A stretch of 64,000 nt of DNA from Macrococcus brunensis (lineage in GTDB: Bacteria; Bacillota; Bacilli; Staphylococcales; Staphylococcaceae), in contig NZ_SCWA01000010.1 of assembly GCF_004359615.1 (NCBI RefSeq), positions 23,737-87,736 on the forward strand, written 5' to 3'. The notes beneath the pieces were generated by a model, which ran no database searches, had not been told where the DNA came from, and saw nothing but the letters and a program-made list of their open reading frames with translations. Positions 39,936-46,662 of the stretch are shown here, in pieces (position 1 is the stretch's first letter; the number at the start of each line of letters is the position of its first letter). A program made the position numbers and the translations under genes.

Positions 39936-40750
39936 CCAAATTTCCTCCTGATGGTTTGTGTTATAAAGATAATGGCATAAATACTGCATGCCACTATGAC
40001 AATTGCTGCACCGCTCGGTACATTATAGATAAAACTGAGATAAATGCCGATAATGGCGCTGATCAGTCCTATGGTTGAAGCAGTTATCATCATGGCGTGC
40101 AAAGATTTCGTGATGAGATAGGCTGCTGAAGCGGGCGTGATCAGCATGGCCACAACCAGGATGATTCCGACTGTCTGAAGACTGACCACTGTGACAAGCG
40201 CCAGCATCAGCATGATGATGTACTGCCAGAGTTTTGGACTTAGGCCATTCATTTCAGCGAATATGGGATCAAAAGTTGTCAGTTTTAGGGGCGTGTAACA
40301 GGCGATGATGAAGGTGAGGACAACCAGGCTGACAGTCAGCGTCATCCAGAAATCCTGCTTTGAGACAGTCAGTATATTACCGAAGAGCAGATGATAAAGA
40401 TTGGTTGCTGAATTGACCATACTGATGATAATGACGCCGATAGAGAAAAAGGTCGTAAAAGTGATGCCGATTGCAGCATCTCTTTTTGTTTTTGAGTATT
40501 CAATAAGAGTGCTGATCACTGTACTTGTCAGTAGACCACTTATCAGGGCGCCGATGAAAGTGGGGATACCGAGTAAGTAACTGATTGCAACACCCGGCAG
40601 TACAGCGTGACTCATAGCATCACCCATCAGACTTAAATTCCTAAGAACGATGAGGCAGCCGACTGCACCTGATACTATACCGACGACAGCTGCAGTGATC
40701 ATTGCACGACTTAAAAACTGATAAGACAGAATCGCATCGAGAAAAGTCAT
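39932..40750 (-). CDS. mntB: Manganese ABC transporter permease MntB
   Basis: 272 aa with about eight membrane helices. Family segments include LGGDAMSHAVLPGVA-like LMGDAMSHAVLPGVAISYLL and MLITPASAAYLIT. It forms the membrane channel of the class A-I metal uptake system with MntA and MntC. Overlaps mntA and mntC by 4 nt each. Zn or Fe cannot be excluded from the permease alone. Confidence 0.92.
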   Translation of the reverse strand: MTFLDAILSYQFLSRAMITAAVVGIVSGAVGCLIVLRNLSLMGDAMSHAVLPGVAISYLLGIPTFIGALISGLLTSTVISTLIEYSKTKRDAAIGITFTTFFSIGVIIISMVNSATNLYHLLFGNILTVSKQDFWMTLTVSLVVLTFIIACYTPLKLTTFDPIFAEMNGLSPKLWQYIIMLMLALVTVVSLQTVGIILVVAMLITPASAAYLITKSLHAMMITASTIGLISAIIGIYLSFIYNVPSGAAIVIVACSIYAIIFITQTIRRKFG

Positions 40751-41427
40751 CGTTTTTCCTCCTCTGGAAAATAGACGGTTTTCAGGTTGGCATCTGTCAG
40801 AATTTCAGGACCGCCTGTCTGAATCAGTTTCTTGTTGAGTAAGAGTATTTCATCAAAGAGTGTACGCGCACTTTCAATATCATGATGAACAATGAAAACT
40901 CTTTTGCCGTCGTTCTTTAGTTTGAAAAGCATATCTGTGATGATGGCAGTACTCGTATAATCGATGCCTACAAAAGGTTCATCCAGAAAGTAGACCTCAC
41001 GCTCTGCCATAAGGGCCCGTGCAAACAGAACACGCTGCAGCTGACCGCCACTTAAAGTGTCCAGCGTGCGAGTTTTTAAATCCGTGAGTCTGAACTGTGC
41101 AAGCTGACGCTCCAGGTTTAAGCCTTTTTCTGCTCGATAGGCCCCTGAACGAACGACTGCTTCAACTGTTATAGGAAATGTGACATCGATACTCGACCGC
41201 TGTGGTATGTATGAGAATAATCGTCTGCACTCCTTCATTTCTTTCTGATGATAGGTCGCTGTTCCCTGGTGTTTAAGGAAACCTAGCATGCTTTTGATGA
41301 GTGTCGACTTACCCGCACCGTTTGGTCCCATGATGCCGATGATTCCAGAAATATTCTGCTGATAGCAGATGTCATCAAGTAGTCGCTTTCCATCAATAGT
41401 GACCGTCAGATGATTAAGATGAATCAT
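40747..41427 (-). CDS. mntA: Manganese ABC transporter ATP-binding protein MntA
   Basis: 226 aa. Walker A GPNGAGKSTLIK, signature LSGGQLQRV, Walker B VYFLDEPF and H-loop VHHD, all intact. It powers uptake through MntB. First gene of mntABC, divergent from mntR across 111 bp with a MntR box at 41452-41467. Same order and divergence as in S. aureus. Confidence 0.93.
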   Translation of the reverse strand: MIHLNHLTVTIDGKRLLDDICYQQNISGIIGIMGPNGAGKSTLIKSMLGFLKHQGTATYHQKEMKECRRLFSYIPQRSSIDVTFPITVEAVVRSGAYRAEKGLNLERQLAQFRLTDLKTRTLDTLSGGQLQRVLFARALMAEREVYFLDEPFVGIDYTSTAIITDMLFKLKNDGKRVFIVHHDIESARTLFDEILLLNKKLIQTGGPEILTDANLKTVYFPEEEKR

Positions 41428-41451
41428 AGTTTTTACCTCCTTAATTCATAA

Positions 41452-41467
41452 TTTAGGTTAACCTAAA
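41452..41467. promoter_or_regulatory. MntR operator
   Basis: Perfect 16-bp palindrome TTTAGGTTAACCTAAA in the mntA-mntR intergenic region, the form expected for DtxR/MntR repressors. It overlaps the likely -10 region of the mntABC promoter, so Mn-loaded MntR would block transcription. Confidence 0.85.
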
Positions 41468-41483
41468 AATATAATGAGGTCAA
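41455..41483 (-). promoter_or_regulatory. Promoter of mntABC
   Basis: Minus strand TTGACC (41483-41478), 17-bp spacer and a weak TAACCT (41460-41455) inside the MntR box. The -10 is poor, so the exact position is uncertain. Confidence 0.4.
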
Positions 41484-41538
41484 ATAAAATGTAAGGATAA
41501 AATGAAATATAGTATGATATAGGAGAGGGGGCTAGCTT

Positions 41539-42174
41539 ATGCTGACAGAAGAAAAAGAAGATTATTTAAAAGCGATATATTCTCTAGGAGGCGCTACAGA
41601 ATATGTTTCGAATAAACAATTAGCACAGTACTTAAAGATAAAACCGCCATCCGTATCAGAGATGATGAGCAGAATGCAAAAAGAAGACTTAGTAGAACTG
41701 AAAGCATATAAAGGTGTGAAGCTGACTCATCAGAGTCAGCTGCTTACTTTGAATCTAATAAAAAGACATCGACTGATTGAATGTTTTCTGATTCAAAGCC
41801 TGAATTACAGCTGGAATGAAGTACATGCAGAAGCGGAAGTTCTGGAGCATCGGGTTTCTGATCGGTTTATTGAACGACTTGATGAGATGCTTGATTATCC
41901 CAGATACTGTCCGCATGGCAGTCTGATACCGCGCGGAGAAATCACTGAAGAAAAGATGACACCTGTTAATGAGCTGACAGAAGGGACTTCGTTTGTGCTG
42001 AAAAAAGTACGAGATGAATATGAGCTGCTGGCTTACTTATCCAAACAGGATGTCAGCATAAATGATGAGCTGCAAATTGAAAAGATTGATCATGCCAATA
42101 AAGTGATTTATCTGAAGAAGAAAAAGTCTTTTATCATCAGTTTTGAAAATGCGGAGAAAATGTTTACCCGTTAA
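41539..42174 (+). CDS. mntR: Manganese-responsive transcriptional regulator MntR (DtxR family)
   Basis: 211 aa. N-terminal winged helix (EDYLKAIYSLGG ... IKPPSVSEMMSRMQKEDLV), dimerisation/metal domain (IKRHRLIECFL, HAEAEVLEHRVSD, CPHGSLIP) and a C-terminal FeoA/SH3-like domain. Residue 8 is Asp, as in manganese-sensing MntR (Asp8) and unlike iron-sensing DtxR (Met10). It is expected to repress mntABC with Mn(II). Divergent from mntA. Confidence 0.92.
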   Translation: MLTEEKEDYLKAIYSLGGATEYVSNKQLAQYLKIKPPSVSEMMSRMQKEDLVELKAYKGVKLTHQSQLLTLNLIKRHRLIECFLIQSLNYSWNEVHAEAEVLEHRVSDRFIERLDEMLDYPRYCPHGSLIPRGEITEEKMTPVNELTEGTSFVLKKVRDEYELLAYLSKQDVSINDELQIEKIDHANKVIYLKKKKSFIISFENAEKMFTR

Positions 42175-42208
42175 TATTTGAACATTCTGAAAAATTTATG
42201 AATTAGCA

Positions 42209-42236
42209 TTGTTATACAACAGAAAAGTTGTATAAT
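42209..42236 (+). promoter_or_regulatory. Promoter of the 139-aa gene
   Basis: TTGTTA (42209-42214), 16-bp spacer and TATAAT (42231-42236), 46 nt before the gene. It coincides with a perfect inverted repeat. Confidence 0.65.
42212..42235. promoter_or_regulatory. 9-bp inverted repeat over the promoter (candidate operator)
   Basis: TTATACAAC (42212-42220), 6-nt AGAAAA spacer and GTTGTATAA (42227-42235), a perfect dyad spanning the promoter spacer and -10. Such placement is typical of repressor sites. No T tract follows, so it is not a terminator. The cognate regulator is not identified. Confidence 0.55.
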
Positions 42237-42282
42237 AAGACTATAGAAACAGAAAATTCAATTAATTAAAGGGGTGTTGATA

Positions 42283-42702
42283 ATGGCTAGAGATGCAAAA
42301 TTATCACATATGCGTATTGATGAGTTGATCAATGTGAATACAACAATGAAAATGAAAAGTGAATTTGTATATGCAAATACATTTAAAGAATATCTTGAGA
42401 CGATTTACCGTGAAGAGATTCTTGTGAGAGACTATGAAAATGTATTGCTCGCGTATGATGACAACTGTGCCTATGCATACATCAAAGAAAATGATAAATT
42501 TCACTTCATAACTTGCTCTAAGAGCGATTCATCAATCAGTCACACATTCTATAAAGAACCTGTCGAGAAAATGAAGGTCAATATTAAATCAATTGACCCA
42601 TTAGTGATAGAATCAGTCGATATTTCAATTCGTGGTGAACATCTGACACTCATCAATTCAAATAATGATGTCATGTTTAACAGATTTATTTCAAAACTAT
42701 AA
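42283..42702 (+). CDS. Hypothetical protein
   Basis: 139 aa from ATG 42283 behind AAAGGGG. Not recognised. Soluble, no signal peptide or membrane helix; an N-terminal helix-rich, charged part (about 1-50) is followed by probable beta strands (LLAYDDNCAYAYIKE ... KFHFITCSK). It has its own promoter with a perfect dyad and its own terminator, so it is a single-gene unit. It lies between mntR and the NERD gene in the accessory segment. Confidence 0.75.
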   Translation: MARDAKLSHMRIDELINVNTTMKMKSEFVYANTFKEYLETIYREEILVRDYENVLLAYDDNCAYAYIKENDKFHFITCSKSDSSISHTFYKEPVEKMKVNIKSIDPLVIESVDISIRGEHLTLINSNNDVMFNRFISKL

Positions 42703-42705
42703 ATG

Positions 42706-42736
42706 AAAAGCCCTGACAGCAGTCAGGGCTTTTTAA
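42706..42736 (+). terminator. Intrinsic terminator of the 139-aa gene
   Basis: Perfect 12-bp stem (42706-42717 with 42722-42733), AGCA loop, flanked by A and T tracts; may also work on the minus strand. Confidence 0.9.
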
Positions 42737-42788
42737 TTTGTAAAGATTATATCAAATGGAAAATTTTAATAATTAATAGCAGTCGATG

Positions 42789-42797
42789 TGTTATATT
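42789..42797 (+). promoter_or_regulatory. Extended -10 of the NERD gene promoter
   Basis: TGTTATATT (hexamer 42792-42797), 38 nt before the preferred start; the -35 (TTAATA-like) is weak. Confidence 0.4.
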
Positions 42798-42835
42798 ATA
42801 GCGGGTGAGTGAGAAGACTAATGACAGGAGAAACC

Positions 42836-43729
42836 ATGTTTATTGAATCTCACGAAAGAAGTAACTATTATTGTTATTTGCAATCGGTTGAAGGTAGACA
42901 AATGCCAGATGAAGTGGATCAGCTGAACTATAGGAATTATATAAAGGGTTTTGAGGGTGAAAAGAAGTTTGAGACGATGCTGAGCAAGTGTGGCGGTATA
43001 AAGTTGTGGGATGTCGCATTAAGAACGCCTGCGTTGTCACAATATGATTTTCTAGTCATATACAATCATACGCTTTTTCATTTTGAAGTTAAGAACTTTT
43101 CAGGGCAATACAGGATTCTGAATAATCAGTTTGTAAGTGATAGCGACTATGTCCATCACGATGTGCTGAGTCAGTTGAACCGAGCACATTATAACCTGAC
43201 AAAGTTTTTAGTAAAACATGGTATTGTTTTTAAGGTAGTCAGTAAAATCATTTTTATTAACGACGGATTCACTTTAATCGGTGGAGTAGAGCATCAGGAT
43301 ATCGTCACGAGCAGTAGTGTTGAGAAAATAGGTCATTATTTTGATGATGCGTATATTCCTGATATCACTGAGAAAAAACTAGGTGACCTATTAGTATCTA
43401 AGCATGAAGGTAAAAATATTTTTGAACGCATTTATTATTATGATTTTAGTAAGATGAAAAAAGGAATGAGATGTCCAGACTGCAGAAAAATTGGAATTGA
43501 AGATCACTTAAAAGGAAGAAATCTTAAATGTGAGTGTGGCAGTATTCTTAACAAAGCCAAAATACTTAAAATCACTATTGAAGAAATAATGATGCTGAAA
43601 AGAGCAGGAGTCAGCACACGAGAAGTTGTCAATTGGACCGGATTAAATGAAAGAGTCGTAAGGAGATGCTTAGTTGAACATTTTCATGCAGAAGGTAAAG
43701 GCAAAGCACGTAAATTCACGATAAAATAG
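42836..43729 (+). CDS. NERD (nuclease-related) domain protein with zinc ribbon and C-terminal helix-turn-helix
   Basis: 297 aa from ATG 42836, which has an AGGAG site 5 nt upstream; in-frame GTG 42809 and ATG 42821 lack one. The NERD domain (about 35-150) shows GFEGEKKFETML, then QYDFLVIYNHTLFHFEVKNF, giving the D...ExK nuclease-like pattern. A zinc ribbon with CPDC and CEC pairs lies at about 205-230, and a helix-turn-helix-like tail (LKRAGVSTREVVNWTGLNER) at about 250-285. NERD proteins are thought to process DNA or RNA; function of this one is unknown. It is the last gene before the displaced rbfA. Confidence 0.82.
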   Translation: MFIESHERSNYYCYLQSVEGRQMPDEVDQLNYRNYIKGFEGEKKFETMLSKCGGIKLWDVALRTPALSQYDFLVIYNHTLFHFEVKNFSGQYRILNNQFVSDSDYVHHDVLSQLNRAHYNLTKFLVKHGIVFKVVSKIIFINDGFTLIGGVEHQDIVTSSSVEKIGHYFDDAYIPDITEKKLGDLLVSKHEGKNIFERIYYYDFSKMKKGMRCPDCRKIGIEDHLKGRNLKCECGSILNKAKILKITIEEIMMLKRAGVSTREVVNWTGLNERVVRRCLVEHFHAEGKGKARKFTIK

Positions 43730-43738
43730 TAGAGAAGA

Positions 43739-43763
43739 GTCCGGCATTCTTAAGATAACGGAC
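43739..43763. repeat. 25-bp imperfect repeat, copy 1 (GTCCG...CGGAC)
   Basis: 25 bp beginning GTCCG and ending ATAACGGAC, with 5-bp inverted ends. It matches copy 2 (43801-43825) at 19 of 25 positions by eye. It lies 10 nt after the NERD gene. Confidence 0.55.
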
Positions 43764-43800
43764 ACAAATAGGTTGTTGAAAAGCTATTCATAAGTGATGA

Positions 43801-43825
43801 GTCCGCCATCAATTAAATAACGGAC
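43801..43825. repeat. 25-bp imperfect repeat, copy 2 (GTCCG...CGGAC)
   Basis: Same length and ends as copy 1, 62 bp downstream. Its inverted arms extend outward as GATGAGTCCG / CGGACGCATC with one mismatch, so it could fold as a hairpin. It lies upstream of the rbfA promoter; origin unknown. Confidence 0.55.
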
Positions 43826-43857
43826 GCATCAACTATGGCGACTCTAATCCCCTTCAA

Positions 43858-43887
43858 TTGACATGAATCACTTAAAAATTTTATAAT
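43858..43887 (+). promoter_or_regulatory. sigma-A promoter of rbfA-truB-ribF
   Basis: TTGACA (43858-43863), 18-bp spacer and TATAAT (43882-43887), 36 nt before rbfA. A dedicated promoter fits the separation of rbfA from infB by the inserted segment. Confidence 0.8.
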
Positions 43888-43923
43888 AGGTATCACGAAT
43901 AAAGTTCGACAGAGGTGAATAAA

Positions 43924-44268
43924 ATGAGCATGAGAAGTGAACGTGTTGGTGAACAGCTGAAGAAGGAACTCAGTGAGGTTATCAATCAGAAAATGAAAAA
44001 TCCTAATATTGGTTTTGTGACTGTTACAGAAGTTGAAGTGACAGGCGATTTATCACAGGCGACTGTTTATGTAACGGTTCTAGGTGAAGAGAAAGAACGC
44101 CAGAAATCTCTTGAAGCACTTGAAAAATCTAAAGGCTTCATGCGTTCAGAGATTGCACATCGCATGGATTTACGTATTGTACCTGAACTGAAGTTTCAGT
44201 ATGATGAGTCTATTGATTACGGTAACAAAATTGAACGTATGATTGCTGACCTTAATAAAGGTCACTAA
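43924..44268 (+). CDS. rbfA: Ribosome-binding factor A
   Basis: 114 aa from ATG 43924 behind AGAGGTG. KH-like fold: [38 protein letters not shown], and C-terminal [15 protein letters not shown]. RbfA binds immature 30S subunits at the 5' helix of 16S rRNA and supports cold growth. It normally follows infB directly; here 5.4 kb lies between them. Confidence 0.95.
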   Translation: MSMRSERVGEQLKKELSEVINQKMKNPNIGFVTVTEVEVTGDLSQATVYVTVLGEEKERQKSLEALEKSKGFMRSEIAHRMDLRIVPELKFQYDESIDYGNKIERMIADLNKGH

Positions 44269-44330
44269 ATAGACGACAGACACTTTTTCATGTAAACTCG
44301 ATTATGAGTTTACTGGAAAGGTGTTTTTTT

Positions 44331-45227
44331 ATGGATGGAATTTTAGCGATTAATAAACCGCGGGGGATGACAAGTCATGATGTCGTCTTTAAATTGAGAA
44401 AAATCTTAAAGACTAAGAAGGTCGGACATACAGGTACTTTAGATCCTGCTGTAGACGGTGTTCTACCCATCTGCGTTGGCCGTGCCACACGGGTCAGTGA
44501 TTATATGATGGATAGCGGTAAAACTTATATCGCAGAAGTAACGCTTGGCAGTCAGACGACGACAGAAGATCAGACCGGTGAAACCATTTCTGTAGAACCC
44601 ATCAGTCCGAATGCCTTTTCTATAGAAGATATGGATGCAGTGCTCCAGTCTTTAGTGGGACCTCTTGTGCAGACACCACCCATGTATTCTGCTGTTAAAG
44701 TAAACGGCAGAAAATTATACGAGTATGCACGAGAAGGGAAAGTGATAGAACGCCCGTCACGTACTGTTCAGATCTATGCTATCAAGAGGTTGTCTCAACC
44801 TCGGTTTCAAGATGACAAAGTCATCTTCGATATAGAAGTCGCATGTGGTAAAGGCACCTATATCCGGACGCTTGCAACGCAGATAGCAGAACGTCTTTCT
44901 ACGGTAGGTCATATGTCTAAGCTGACACGTACTTCTTCCGGCGGCTTTCAGTTAGATGAGAGTCTTACTTTAGAAGAACTTGCAGCTATGCCTCTTGATC
45001 ATGTTCAGGCTCATTTATTACCGCTTGAAAGAGGCTTAAAAGATCTGCCTCATCTAGAGGTTCCTGCCGACTTAAAGGACCGCATATTGAATGGTCAGAA
45101 ACTGAAGCAGTTCAGTACACCTTTAACAGAAGAAACCGTGCTGACCTATCAGCAACAGGCACTGGCTATCTATATGCCGCATCCGGAACAAGCTGGTATC
45201 ATTAAAGCACGAAAAGTATTTAACTAA
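44331..45227 (+). CDS. truB: tRNA pseudouridine(55) synthase TruB
   Basis: 298 aa from ATG 44331 (GGAAAGG site about 10 nt upstream). ILAINKPRGMTSHDVVFKLR and the catalytic GHTGTLDPAVDGVLP with the nucleophilic Asp; later KLYEYAREG and GTYIRTLA. It makes pseudouridine 55 in the T-loop of tRNA. Follows rbfA in the same unit; ribF follows after 19 nt. Confidence 0.96.
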   Translation: MDGILAINKPRGMTSHDVVFKLRKILKTKKVGHTGTLDPAVDGVLPICVGRATRVSDYMMDSGKTYIAEVTLGSQTTTEDQTGETISVEPISPNAFSIEDMDAVLQSLVGPLVQTPPMYSAVKVNGRKLYEYAREGKVIERPSRTVQIYAIKRLSQPRFQDDKVIFDIEVACGKGTYIRTLATQIAERLSTVGHMSKLTRTSSGGFQLDESLTLEELAAMPLDHVQAHLLPLERGLKDLPHLEVPADLKDRILNGQKLKQFSTPLTEETVLTYQQQALAIYMPHPEQAGIIKARKVFN

Positions 45228-45246
45228 ACTAAAAGGAGTCTCCTAC

Positions 45247-46194
45247 ATGCATACTATACATATCAATCGAATTGAAGAGATGTATGATCATCCAGACATT
45301 GCGCTTGCGATCGGTTTCTTCGATGGCATTCATCTGGGGCACTTGACCGTTATCAATCAGATGATTGAAATAGCGGACAAAAAGAGTCTCAAAAAAGCAG
45401 TGATGACGTTTGACCCGCATCCGTCAGTTGTTCTCAATCCGGAAAAAAAACGGACGGATTATTTAACACCTTTAAATGAAAAAAAACGTATCTTCGAAGC
45501 ATTAGGTGTGGATTATCTCTTTATTGTTCCTTTCACATCTAAGTTTGCGGCGATGACAGAAAAAGATTTCATCCGTGACTACTTAACGAACAATCACGTC
45601 AAGGAAGTAGTCGCAGGTTTTGATTTTACTTACGGCAAATTTGGTAAAGGCAATATGCTGAAGCTCGCTGAAGATAGACAAGGCTTTAATGTGACGACAG
45701 TATCTAAGAAAGCCCTTAATGACGAAAAAGTATCAACGACCGATATCCGCCGCATGTTAATGGAAGGGGAAGTCGTGCATGCGAATGAACAGCTTGGCCG
45801 TCCTTACAAGATTGCAGGAATCGTTGTACAAGGTGAAAAACGAGGGCGTACTATCGGTTTTCCGACTGCGAACGTCATGCCTGACGAAGATTACGTGATG
45901 CCAAAACTAGGTGTTTACGCCGTGACGCTGAAACAAGTAGCGACTGGCGAGACATTTAAAGGGGTCTGCAATATCGGTTATAAACCGACGTTTCACGATC
46001 CGTCTAAGTCGGCCGTCTCTATTGAAGTCCATATCTTTGATTTTAACGACTCCATTTACGGTGAACGTGTAGAAGTCTTCTGGCACGAATTTCTGCGTCC
46101 CGAACAGAAGTTCAGTGGCATCGATGCACTGATCGCCCAGATAAACCAAGATAAAACTCGTGCAGAAGAAATTCTGCGTGACATCGAACTCTAG
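45247..46194 (+). CDS. ribF: Bifunctional riboflavin kinase / FAD synthetase
   Basis: 315 aa. N-terminal nucleotidyltransferase FAD-synthetase domain ([27 protein letters not shown]) and C-terminal riboflavin-kinase domain ([25 protein letters not shown]). It makes FMN and FAD. Strong AAAGGAG site. Its 3' end carries the rpsO promoter. Confidence 0.97.
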   Translation: MHTIHINRIEEMYDHPDIALAIGFFDGIHLGHLTVINQMIEIADKKSLKKAVMTFDPHPSVVLNPEKKRTDYLTPLNEKKRIFEALGVDYLFIVPFTSKFAAMTEKDFIRDYLTNNHVKEVVAGFDFTYGKFGKGNMLKLAEDRQGFNVTTVSKKALNDEKVSTTDIRRMLMEGEVVHANEQLGRPYKIAGIVVQGEKRGRTIGFPTANVMPDEDYVMPKLGVYAVTLKQVATGETFKGVCNIGYKPTFHDPSKSAVSIEVHIFDFNDSIYGERVEVFWHEFLRPEQKFSGIDALIAQINQDKTRAEEILRDIEL

Positions 46195-46207
46195 TCTGTG
46201 CTATAAT
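46178..46207 (+). promoter_or_regulatory. sigma-A promoter of rpsO
   Basis: GTGACA (46178-46183), 18-bp spacer and extended -10 TGCTATAAT (hexamer 46202-46207). The -35 lies inside the end of ribF. Confidence 0.7.
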
Positions 46208-46211
46208 ATTT

Positions 46212-46291
46212 CAGTACCTTTCCTTGGCTTGTCGACACTCCGACGACGCGCTCGGGTTACGGTGAAAATTATAATAGGAGGTCATTTAATT
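46212..46291 (+). promoter_or_regulatory. Structured rpsO leader, candidate S15 autoregulatory RNA
   Basis: About 80 nt between promoter and start, unusually GC-rich for its surroundings. TTGTCG pairs with CGACGA around ACACTC (about 46229-46246), enclosed by a stem of CCTTGGC with GCTCGGG. S15 represses its own mRNA through a structured leader in several bacteria including Firmicutes. The match was judged by eye. Confidence 0.45.
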
Positions 46292-46561
46292 ATGGCAATT
46301 ACACAAGAACGTAAAAACGAAATCATTGCACAATACCGTGTACATGATACAGACACAGGATCACCAGAAGTACAAATCGCGGTTTTAACTGCAGAAATCA
46401 ATGCATTAAACGAACATTTACGTACTCACAAAAAAGACCACCATTCACGTCGTGGACTTTTAAAAATGGTTGGTCGTCGTAAAAACTTACTGACTTACCT
46501 TCGTGAAAACGATGTTCAACGTTACCGTGAATTAATTAAATCATTAGGTTTACGTCGATAA
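46292..46561 (+). CDS. rpsO: 30S ribosomal protein uS15
   Basis: 89 aa, the universal length, from ATG 46292 behind TAGGAGG. Contains [19 protein letters not shown] and [20 protein letters not shown], the rRNA-binding signature. uS15 nucleates assembly of the 30S central domain. pnp follows, as in most bacteria, after a terminator. Confidence 0.98.
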   Translation: MAITQERKNEIIAQYRVHDTDTGSPEVQIAVLTAEINALNEHLRTHKKDHHSRRGLLKMVGRRKNLLTYLRENDVQRYRELIKSLGLRR

Positions 46562-46570
46562 TAAAAACAG

Positions 46571-46603
46571 TCGAAAGGAACTCATGTTTCTTTCGATTTT
46601 TTT
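46571..46603 (+). terminator. Intrinsic terminator of rpsO
   Basis: Stem 46571-46580 with 46587-46596 (one G-U pair), followed by seven T. Confidence 0.85.
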
Positions 46604-46632
46604 ATGACTGACTTTTTAATAAATGATATGAT
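46604..46632 (+). promoter_or_regulatory. sigma-A promoter of pnp
   Basis: ATGACT (46604-46609), 17-bp spacer and extended -10 TGATATGAT (hexamer 46627-46632), 30 nt before pnp. Confidence 0.6.
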
Positions 46633-46662
46633 GAAAGATATAAACTTGAGAGGAGCATTTTA

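Noticed and set aside
39045..41427. Zinc uptake (znuABC/adcABC) instead of manganese
   Set aside because: No His-rich loop in the binding protein, and the divergent regulator is MntR-like with Asp8; not fully excluded without assays.
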